NCBI RefSeq assembly: GCF_019977395.1
Contig: NZ_AP024660.1
Location: 4,030,001 to 4,094,000, forward strand
Direction: 5' to 3'
Source: Arthrobacter sp. NicSoilC5
Lineage (GTDB): Bacteria; Actinomycetota; Actinomycetes; Actinomycetales; Micrococcaceae
DNA length: 64,000 nucleotides
Shown here: positions 57,874 to 64,000 of the stretch, in pieces
How the letters are laid out: each line of letters starts with the position of its first letter
How positions within the stretch are numbered: the stretch's first letter is position 1
Made by a program: the position numbers and the translations under genes
Notes under the pieces: model-generated
What the model was told of the DNA's origin: nothing
What the model saw: the letters and a program-made list of their open reading frames with translations, nothing else
The model's database searches: none

Positions 57874-58893
57874 ATGACTGTTACCGACTCCCACGTCGTG
57901 CTGCTGGCTACCGGAGGCACCATCTCGTCGCGTTCTTCCGAGGCCGGCGGCGCGGTCGCCTCCGATACCGGCGAGCAGGTGTTCAAAGCCCTCGGCCCGC
58001 GGGTGTCACACCCCGTCCGGGTGCTCGACGTATTCCAGAAGGGGTCCTACCTCCTGACGTTCGACGACATGCTGAGGATCTGCGCCACCATCCAGGAAGT
58101 CCTCAAGGACCCTAACGTCCTGGGCGTGGTAGTCACCCACGGCACGGACACCATGGAGGAGACCGCCTACCTCGCGGACCTGACGCACACGGACGAGCGG
58201 CCGGTGGTGTTCACCGGCTCGCAGCGGGCAGCAGACTCCGACGCTCCCGACGGGCCGGACAACCTGGCCCGGGCCATCGCCGTCGCCGGTTCCAAGGACG
58301 GGCGGGGCAAGGGGGTCATGGTCCACTTTGCCGGCACCATCTTTCCGGCCGCCGGCGTCCGGAAAAGCCAAACTCTTCGGCTGAATGCCTTTGCGAACCC
58401 CGATTTTGGGGTACTGGGCCAGGTATCAGCCCAGGGAGAAGTTGCCATGGACGGCAGCGGCGGCAGGCTCGAGGCCCTGCCCCTGCCCCAGCCGGGCGGC
58501 GGCTCCCCGCGGGTGGACCTGGTTGCCGCCTATCCCGGCGCCGACTCCACCCTGATGCATGCCGCCCTTGAAGCAGGAGCGGAAGGCATCGTCCTGCAAG
58601 GAACCGGAAGCGGCAATGCAAACGCCAGCCTCTGCGCAGAGGTGGCCGCCGCCGTCGCGTCCGGCGCCGTGGTGGTCACCAGCACCCGCGTGGACGCGGG
58701 ACCGGTGGTGCCCATCTACGGGGCCGGCGGCGGTGGCGAAGACCTGCGCGTTGCCGGTGCCATCAGCTCCGGCCACCTCCGGCCGTCACAGTCGCTGATC
58801 CTGCTCAGCCTCCTGCTCAGGATCAATCCTGACCGGGACCGGATCACCGAAATTTTTGCCCAACGAGGGAGGCCCCCTGAACCTTCCGCCTGA
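57874..58893 (+). CDS. Asparaginase-family amidohydrolase
   Basis: A 339-residue L-asparaginase-fold enzyme. The first catalytic motif LLATGGTISSR has the likely nucleophile Thr16, and the second, VTHGTDTMEETA, has Thr91 and Asp92. The GIVLQGTGSGNANASL segment near residue 250 is characteristic. Classic members split asparagine; close relatives act on other amide acids. There is no signal peptide, so it is cytoplasmic. The start is set at ATG 57874 with GGAG upstream; an upstream extension would run through both operators. It is the first gene of the LacI-controlled operon. Confidence 0.88.
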   Translation: MTVTDSHVVLLATGGTISSRSSEAGGAVASDTGEQVFKALGPRVSHPVRVLDVFQKGSYLLTFDDMLRICATIQEVLKDPNVLGVVVTHGTDTMEETAYLADLTHTDERPVVFTGSQRAADSDAPDGPDNLARAIAVAGSKDGRGKGVMVHFAGTIFPAAGVRKSQTLRLNAFANPDFGVLGQVSAQGEVAMDGSGGRLEALPLPQPGGGSPRVDLVAAYPGADSTLMHAALEAGAEGIVLQGTGSGNANASLCAEVAAAVASGAVVVTSTRVDAGPVVPIYGAGGGGEDLRVAGAISSGHLRPSQSLILLSLLLRINPDRDRITEIFAQRGRPPEPSA

Positions 58894-58937
58894 CACCCAG
58901 AACACCCCGGTTTTGAACGAATTGAAAGGAAAATCTC

Positions 58938-59828
58938 ATGGCTAAGGACATTCAAGTCGCCTTCGGCGTGGACGTAGACGCAGTGGCAGGCATGCTCGGC
59001 TCCTACGGAGGAGAGGACTCCCCGTGCGACATCAGCCGAGGCCTGTTCAGCGGTGAAGTCGGCGGACCCCGGCTGATCCGGTTGTTCCAGAAATACAACC
59101 TCCCGGCCACCTGGTTCGTGCCGGGCCACTCGATCGAAACCTTCCCGGAACTGACCCAGATGATCGTGGATGCCGGGCACGAGATCGGGGTGCACGGATA
59201 TTCCCACGAGAACCCCATCGCCATGACCCGGGAGCAGGAGACCGCCATCCTGGACCGTGCGATCGAACTGATCGAAAAGGTGTCCGGCCGCCGGCCCACC
59301 GGCTACGTTGCGCCGTGGTGGGAATTCTCGCCCGTCACCAACGAGATCCTCCTGGAGCGCGGCATCAAGTATGACCACTCCCTGATGCACCGGGACTTCG
59401 AGCCGTACTACGTCCGGGTAGGGGACTCCTGGAAGAAGATCGACTACACCAAGGACGCCCAGACCTGGATGGAGCCGTTGAAGCGCGGGCAGGAAACCGA
59501 CCTGGTGGAAATCCCGGCCAACTGGTACCTCGATGACCTGCCTCCCATGATGTTCATCAAGGCATCCCCGAACTCGCACGGGTTCGTCAACCCCCGCGAC
59601 ATCGAAGAGATGTGGCGGGACCAGTTCGACTGGGTCTACCGCGAAATGGACCAGGCCGTCTTCACCATGACCATCCACCCGGACGTCTCCGGCCGCCCGC
59701 AGGTGCTCCTCATGCTCGAGCGGCTCATCGAACACATCAACTCCCATGAGGGCGTCACCTGGTGCACCTTTGACCAGATCGCCGATTCCTTCCTCGCACG
59801 CAGCCCCCGTAAGGACAACAAGTCATGA
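58938..59828 (+). CDS. Polysaccharide-deacetylase-fold hydrolase (imidase/allantoinase-like)
   Basis: A 296-residue NodB-fold protein without a signal peptide. The metal triad looks like Asp14 ([10 protein letters not shown]), His86 and His90 ([13 protein letters not shown]). Further motifs are [15 protein letters not shown] near residue 57, [11 protein letters not shown] near 122 and [14 protein letters not shown] near the C-terminus. Cytoplasmic members of this group hydrolyse cyclic amides, imides or allantoin rather than sugar acetyl groups. Placed right after an amidohydrolase, a ring-opening step followed by amide cleavage is suggested. The final 4 bases overlap the MFS gene. Confidence 0.8.
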   Translation: MAKDIQVAFGVDVDAVAGMLGSYGGEDSPCDISRGLFSGEVGGPRLIRLFQKYNLPATWFVPGHSIETFPELTQMIVDAGHEIGVHGYSHENPIAMTREQETAILDRAIELIEKVSGRRPTGYVAPWWEFSPVTNEILLERGIKYDHSLMHRDFEPYYVRVGDSWKKIDYTKDAQTWMEPLKRGQETDLVEIPANWYLDDLPPMMFIKASPNSHGFVNPRDIEEMWRDQFDWVYREMDQAVFTMTIHPDVSGRPQVLLMLERLIEHINSHEGVTWCTFDQIADSFLARSPRKDNKS

Positions 59829-61216
59829 GCATCCAAGAACCGGTTGTCGACCTGTCGCAGCCCCGCCCGGACGAGAAGCGCCGCTTCCCGGTCTTTTCCA
59901 AGCGCCACACCACCACCGCCACCGTGCTTGCCCTGCTGGCCTGGACAGTGGCCGTCTTCGACTACGGCCTGTTCGGCACCCTGCTGCCGGCCATGCAGCA
60001 GGAATTCGGCTGGTCTGCGCCTGAGGCGTACGCCATCAACACCTGGATTGCCGTCGGCACCGCCATCGTCTGCTTCGGCATCGGGCCCGTCATTGACCGC
60101 CTGGGCCGCCGCAAAGGCATGATGACCACCATTGGTGGGACCGCCGTCGTCTCCGGCCTCACGGCACTGATCCCCACGGGGATCCCGTTCCTCAGCAACG
60201 CCATGCTGGTGGTGGTCCGTTCCTTCGGCGGCCTCGGCTTCTCCGAGCAGGCCGTGAACGCCACCTACATGAACGAGGTCTACCAGGTCACCGAAGTCGC
60301 GGACAAGCGCAAGCGGCCCGGCTTCCACTACTCCTTCATCCAGGGCGGCTGGCCGCTCGGCTTCCTGCTGGCCAGCGCCCTGGCCCTGGCCTTCCTGCCC
60401 TCCCTGGGGTGGCGCGCCCTGTACCTGATGGCCACCATCCCGGCCGCCGTGATCGTCTGGGTCATCGCCAAGAAGCTCAAGGAAACGCCCCAGTTCGAAC
60501 TGCACCACAAGCTGACCGAGCTCGAAAAGAGCGGCAAGACGGCGGACGCGCACTCCCTGGCCCACGCGTACGGCGTCGAGCACTCCTCGTCAGCGCCGCT
60601 CAAGCGCATCTGGGAGCCGCACCTGCGCCGGAACACCATCGTGTTCTCCATCGCGTGGATCGTGAACTTCTTCGGTATCACCATCTTCAGCGTCCTGGGC
60701 AGCTCCGTGCTCAAGAACGCCAAGGGCGTGGAACTCTCCGACGCGTTCTGGATGCTGATCGTCATCAACCTGCTGGCCTACTTCGGCTATGTGTTCCACG
60801 GCTGGCTCGGGGACAAGATCGGCCGCAAGCGGACCATCATCGGCGGCTGGATCCTCTCCGGCATTTCCTTCGCCATCATGCTCAGCCCGCTGGCCAGCGA
60901 CCCGTTCACCATCATCCTGACCTACGGCGCCGGCCTGTTCTTTTTGGTGGGTCCGTACGCGGCCATCCAGTACTTCATGGCCGAGTGCTACCCCGTGAGC
61001 TGCCGGGCCACCGGAACCGCGTTCATCGGCGCCATGAGCCAGCCCGGAACCATCATCGGCGGCGCCATCTTCACCGCCATCGCCGCGGGGAGCGGCACCG
61101 GCAGCGCAGCCCTCTGGGTCGGTGCTCTGGGCACCTTGGTCTCCGGGCTCCTGATGATCGCCGCCAAGCCCCCTGCTGAAGCCCTGATGGAGGACCACCC
61201 CCATGACGTCGCCTAA
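59825..61216 (+). CDS. MFS transporter, organic-acid/H+ symporter type
   Basis: A 463-residue transporter with 12 spans. The first-half loop [20 protein letters not shown] is the MFS signature. [20 protein letters not shown] is the first-span motif with an Asp, as in metabolite:H+ symporters of the sugar/aromatic-acid/dicarboxylate type. [20 protein letters not shown] is the second loop, and [20 protein letters not shown] follows. It overlaps the deacetylase gene by 4 bases and the next SDR gene by 14. It probably imports the operon's substrate or a product acid. Confidence 0.88.
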   Translation: MSIQEPVVDLSQPRPDEKRRFPVFSKRHTTTATVLALLAWTVAVFDYGLFGTLLPAMQQEFGWSAPEAYAINTWIAVGTAIVCFGIGPVIDRLGRRKGMMTTIGGTAVVSGLTALIPTGIPFLSNAMLVVVRSFGGLGFSEQAVNATYMNEVYQVTEVADKRKRPGFHYSFIQGGWPLGFLLASALALAFLPSLGWRALYLMATIPAAVIVWVIAKKLKETPQFELHHKLTELEKSGKTADAHSLAHAYGVEHSSSAPLKRIWEPHLRRNTIVFSIAWIVNFFGITIFSVLGSSVLKNAKGVELSDAFWMLIVINLLAYFGYVFHGWLGDKIGRKRTIIGGWILSGISFAIMLSPLASDPFTIILTYGAGLFFLVGPYAAIQYFMAECYPVSCRATGTAFIGAMSQPGTIIGGAIFTAIAAGSGTGSAALWVGALGTLVSGLLMIAAKPPAEALMEDHPHDVA

Positions 61217-61970
61217 CAGAGTCGCCATCATCACCGGCGCCGCCAGCGGCATCGGCCGCGCCCTCGCCGTCCACTACGCCCGCCAGGGGGTGGTGTCCGT
61301 CATCGGCACCTTCCCGGGCGATCCCCACGATCCGGAGGAAACCCTCCGGCTGGTCAAGGAGGCCAACGGTGAGGCGGTGATCCACGAGGTGGATGTCCGC
61401 ACCACCGCGTCCGTGGATGCCCTGGCGCAGCGGGCCGTGGACGAGTACGGCCGGCTGGACTACGCGATCGCCAACGCGGGCATCCTCCGCAATTCCCCGC
61501 TGGGGGAGATGACGGATGAGCGCTGGCACGACATGCTCAACGTGGACCTCACCGGCGTGCTGCGCACGCTGCGTGCCGGGGCGGAGAGAATGACCGACGG
61601 CGGCGCGCTGGTTGCGGTGTCCTCCATCGCCGGCGGGGTGTACGGGTGGGAGGAACACGCCCACTATGCCGCTGCCAAGGCAGGGGTGCTGGGCCTGGTC
61701 CGCAGCGTGGCCGTGGAACTGGGTCCACGGCAGATCCGGGCCAACGCCGTGATCCCCGGCCTTATTGAGACCCCGCAGTCCCTGGACCCGGTGAATTCCC
61801 TGGGCCCCGAGGGGCTGCAACGTGCCGGGAATGACATCCCCTGGGGCCGGGTGGGAAAGCCGGAGGAAGTGGCCAGCGTGATCGGGTTCCTCACCTCCGA
61901 CGACTCCCGCTACATCACGGGGCAGGCGCTGGTGGTTGATGGCGGCCTCACCGTGAAGATGCGCGCCTGA
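61203..61970 (+). CDS. Short-chain dehydrogenase/reductase, SDR 1
   Basis: A 255-residue classical SDR. The cofactor motif TGAASGIG is at residues 11-18 of [23 protein letters not shown] occurs in [17 protein letters not shown], and the catalytic Ser and Tyr-x-x-x-Lys are in [10 protein letters not shown] and [20 protein letters not shown]. It should be an NAD(P)-dependent oxidoreductase. The start overlaps the MFS gene by 14 bases with GAGGAC upstream. It is in the same operon as a second SDR and an OYE, so reduction or oxidation of ring carbonyl or hydroxyl groups is likely. Confidence 0.9.
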   Translation: MTSPNRVAIITGAASGIGRALAVHYARQGVVSVIGTFPGDPHDPEETLRLVKEANGEAVIHEVDVRTTASVDALAQRAVDEYGRLDYAIANAGILRNSPLGEMTDERWHDMLNVDLTGVLRTLRAGAERMTDGGALVAVSSIAGGVYGWEEHAHYAAAKAGVLGLVRSVAVELGPRQIRANAVIPGLIETPQSLDPVNSLGPEGLQRAGNDIPWGRVGKPEEVASVIGFLTSDDSRYITGQALVVDGGLTVKMRA

Positions 61971-62008
61971 CGGCGCCCTGACAGCCCGCCTCACAACGAA
62001 AGGACACC

Positions 62009-62749
62009 ATGAACACATCGACTGCTGACCAAGCGTCCGGAAACGCCCAGGCAGGAAACGGCCGCCGGGTGGTGGTCACCGGCGGTTCCAGCGGGATCGG
62101 CAAAGCCATCGCCGAGGCCTTCCTAGCCAACGGGGACCGGGTGGCGGTGCTGGACCGGGCCGGCGGGGACGGTGCCATCCGCGTGGACGTGGCCGATGAA
62201 GCCAGCGTGCAGGCTGCCTTCGCCGAGGCCCGGGAGAGGCTGGGCGGCATCGACGTCCTGGTCAACAGCGCCGGCCTGCTGACGGAGTCGCCGCTGGAGG
62301 ACATGTCCCTGGCCATGTGGAACGAGACCCTCACGGTGGACCTGACCGGTGTGTTCCTGTGCTGCCGGGAGGTGGTGGGGGAGATGCGGCAGCGCAAGTG
62401 GGGCCGCATCATCAACATCGCCTCCCAGTTGGCCATTAAGGGCGGCGTGGGGCTGACGCATTACAGTGCGGCCAAAGCCGGTGTCGTGGGCCTGTCCAAA
62501 GCCCTGGCCCTGGAAACCGCGGCGGACAATGTGCTGGTCAACTGCATCGCCCCGGGCCCGATCGAGACGCCGCTGGTGGAGGGCATCTCGGAGAGCTGGA
62601 AGGCCGCGAAGCGCGCCGAGCTTCCGCTGGGAAGGTTCGGGACGCCGGAGGAAGTGGCGCCCGCCGCCGTGCTGCTGGCCAGCGACCCCGGCGGAAACCT
62701 GTTCGTCGGGCAGACGCTGGGGCCCAACTCCGGCGACGTGATGCCGTAA
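62009..62749 (+). CDS. Short-chain dehydrogenase/reductase, SDR 2
   Basis: A 246-residue classical SDR. The nucleotide motif is TGGSSGIGKAIAEAF (near residue 30), with NSAGLLTESPLEDM, the Ser in INIASQLAIKGGVG and the YSAAK active site in LTHYSAAKAGVVGLSKALAL. The first 20 residues (STADQASGNAQAGNG) are a low-complexity lead. AAAGGACACC is the ribosome site. It differs enough from SDR 1 to suggest a separate step. A 14-base gap separates it from the next gene. Confidence 0.9.
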   Translation: MNTSTADQASGNAQAGNGRRVVVTGGSSGIGKAIAEAFLANGDRVAVLDRAGGDGAIRVDVADEASVQAAFAEARERLGGIDVLVNSAGLLTESPLEDMSLAMWNETLTVDLTGVFLCCREVVGEMRQRKWGRIINIASQLAIKGGVGLTHYSAAKAGVVGLSKALALETAADNVLVNCIAPGPIETPLVEGISESWKAAKRAELPLGRFGTPEEVAPAAVLLASDPGGNLFVGQTLGPNSGDVMP

Positions 62750-62763
62750 GGAAAGGGAACAAC

Positions 62764-63123
62764 ATGTGCGGTGCCTGCGGAAGGACCACCGTGGCGGACC
62801 CTGCCCTGGGGCCGGTGCGGACCATGCGGCAACACCTGATCGTGGCAGCCACGGTCAACGCCGTCTGCGCCGGCCTCCCGGGCGCCCCGAAGGTGACCGC
62901 ATTCAAGGACGGCTGGCTCATGACGGGCCCCGCCGGTGCCTCCAGCCAGTGCCATACCGTCGAGGAACTGTGGTCCGCCGTGCTCGGCTGTTTCACCGAC
63001 GCGTCGGTTCTGGACCGGCTGCGAAGGCGCCGGCAGGCGTATGCGGCGGATCCAGACAATGCGGGCCTGCCCGCACGGGCTGCCGGTCTTGCCGGACCCC
63101 AAACACAAGGAGATTGTGCATGA
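62764..63123 (+). CDS. Small Cys-containing hypothetical protein (119 aa)
   Basis: A 119-residue protein opening with MCGACGRTTVADP. The cysteines at 2 and 5, and the Cys/His in NAVCAGLPG and SSQCHTVEELWSA, hint at a metal or Fe-S site. The rest is helical and ends with RRRRQAYAADPDN and a Gly-rich tail. The stop overlaps the start of the OYE gene (ATGA), so it is coupled to it and may be an electron or metal partner. I do not recognise a family. AAGGAAAGGG precedes the ATG. Confidence 0.68.
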   Translation: MCGACGRTTVADPALGPVRTMRQHLIVAATVNAVCAGLPGAPKVTAFKDGWLMTGPAGASSQCHTVEELWSAVLGCFTDASVLDRLRRRRQAYAADPDNAGLPARAAGLAGPQTQGDCA

Positions 63124-64000
63124 CTGATTATTCCCCGCTCTGGTCACCCATCCGGATCGGTGCCACCGAGCTGGAGAACAGAGTGGCACTGGCTCCCATG
63201 ACGCGCATCAGCGCCACCGAGGACGGACATGCCACCGAGAGAATGGCGTCCTACTATCGGAACTTTGCGCGCGGCGGCTTTGGGCTGCTGATCACGGAAG
63301 GCATCTACCCGGACACCGCCCACAGCCAGGGCTACCACTTCCAGCCGGGCATCGCGACGGAGGAGCAGGCCCGGTCCTGGGCGAATGTGGTGGACGGCGT
63401 GCACGCGGCGGGCTCGAAGATTTTCGCGCAGCTCATGCACGCGGGGGCGCAGAGCCAGGGGAACCGGTATGTGACCTCCTCGGTGGGGCCATCGGCGGTG
63501 GCACCCAAGGGGGAGCAGCTGGGATTTTACCGCGGCGAAGGCCCGTATCCTGTTCCTTCCGCGATCACGTTGTCCCAGATGAAAGAGGTCCGGGACGGGT
63601 TCGTCACGGCAGCGCTGCGGGCGCAGCAGGCCGGGTTCGACGGCGTGGAGATCCATGGTGCCAACGGGTACCTGCTGGACCAGTTCCTCACGGACTACCT
63701 GAACCAGCGCGACGACCGCTACGGCGGGTCAGCGGAAAACAGGGTGCGGCTTGCCGCTGAAATCTGCCACGACGTCCGCGAGGCCGTTGGTCCGGATATG
63801 ACGGTGGGGATCCGCATCTCCCAGTCCAAGGTCAGCGACACCGAGCACAAGTGGGGCGGGGGAGTGGCGGAAGCCGAGGTCATCTTCGGCACCCTGGGTG
63901 CCACGGGGATCGATTTTGTCCACACCACCGAGTACCGTGCCGCTGAGCCCGCGTTCGCGGATGCGGAGGAAACCCTGGCTGCGCTGGCCAAGCGGTACTC
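63120..64000 (+). CDS. Old Yellow Enzyme-type NADH:flavin oxidoreductase (3' end outside window)
   Basis: The first 293 residues of an OYE family enzyme; the stop lies beyond the window. The opening is YSPLWSPIRIGATELENRVA with PMTRISATEDGHATERMASY. The FMN and substrate pocket residues are in KIFAQLMHAGAQSQG and FDGVEIHGANGYLLDQFLTD, and YLNQRDDRYGGSAENRVRLA carries the family signature. OYEs reduce activated C=C bonds, including those of enones and maleimides. It overlaps the preceding gene by 4 bases and continues the LacI-controlled operon. A longer C-terminal 2,4-dienoyl-CoA reductase-like part cannot be excluded. Confidence 0.9.
   Translation, partial: MTDYSPLWSPIRIGATELENRVALAPMTRISATEDGHATERMASYYRNFARGGFGLLITEGIYPDTAHSQGYHFQPGIATEEQARSWANVVDGVHAAGSKIFAQLMHAGAQSQGNRYVTSSVGPSAVAPKGEQLGFYRGEGPYPVPSAITLSQMKEVRDGFVTAALRAQQAGFDGVEIHGANGYLLDQFLTDYLNQRDDRYGGSAENRVRLAAEICHDVREAVGPDMTVGIRISQSKVSDTEHKWGGGVAEAEVIFGTLGATGIDFVHTTEYRAAEPAFADAEETLAALAKRY

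Noticed and set aside
1..64000. tRNA, rRNA or CRISPR array
   Set aside because: No cloverleaf, rRNA core or repeat-spacer pattern was seen on reading; a tRNAscan-SE or Infernal run would be decisive.

Overview
The window is high-GC DNA with short intergenic gaps, many 4-base start/stop overlaps and strong GGAGG-type ribosome sites. The gene set (LutABC, LldP, PpsA/PpsR, PxpABC, TMEM175, OFA-type MFS, GH127, rifampin-phosphotransferase-like enzymes) fits a soil actinobacterium of the Micrococcaceae, most like Arthrobacter or Pseudarthrobacter. The genus call is inference. I see no rRNA, tRNA or CRISPR array.

Layout. 1-1.8 kb: 3' end of a DUF2891 gene and small hypotheticals. 1.9-13.9 kb: a lactate-to-PEP block. 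It holds a Dld-like FAD/Fe-S dehydrogenase (frameshifted), an LldR-like GntR regulator, the permease LldP, a divergent control region with three TGGTCNGACCA palindromes, lutABC, and then ppsR and ppsA. Together these would import lactate, oxidise it to pyruvate and convert pyruvate to PEP. 13.9-17.2 kb: SnoaL-like protein, LuxR regulator, CPBP protease and a hypothetical. 17.3-23.7 kb: GH127 glycosidase plus a sugar ABC transporter with a divergent LacI regulator, a probable arabinofuranoside-use locus. 23.8-32.7 kb: ion channel, GNAT, DUF1214/DUF1254 pair, a frameshifted FAD dehydrogenase, an SPFH protein, an OFA transporter with a 48-residue partner, and small membrane proteins. 32.8-35.1 kb: a yybP-ykoY-type riboswitch, terC, and an intact IS481-family element whose 6-bp target duplication covers the terC stop codon. 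35.2-38 kb: beta-CASP nuclease, Hsp20 and universal stress protein. 38.6-41.2 kb: small proteins and TMEM175.

41.2-50.4 kb holds two rifampin-phosphotransferase-like dikinases, each with a small upstream partner gene. Interleaved with them are two AT-richer genes for secreted proteins that look like diverged paralogues, one of them bracketed by identical hairpins. 50.7-56.6 kb is a pxpA-accB-accC-pxpB-pxpC operon (5-oxoproline opening plus its own biotin carboxylase parts) with a divergent PucR regulator. 56.6-64 kb is a LacI-type regulator diverging from a seven-gene catabolic operon: asparaginase-like amidohydrolase, deacetylase-fold hydrolase, MFS carrier, two SDRs, a small Cys protein and an Old Yellow Enzyme cut by the window end. 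This operon has a clear promoter and two perfect operators. Its substrate is not known; I suggest a cyclic amide or imide.

Two genes (1866-4696 and 26544-28219) are each broken by one missing base in a GC-rich tract, which may be real mutations or read errors.
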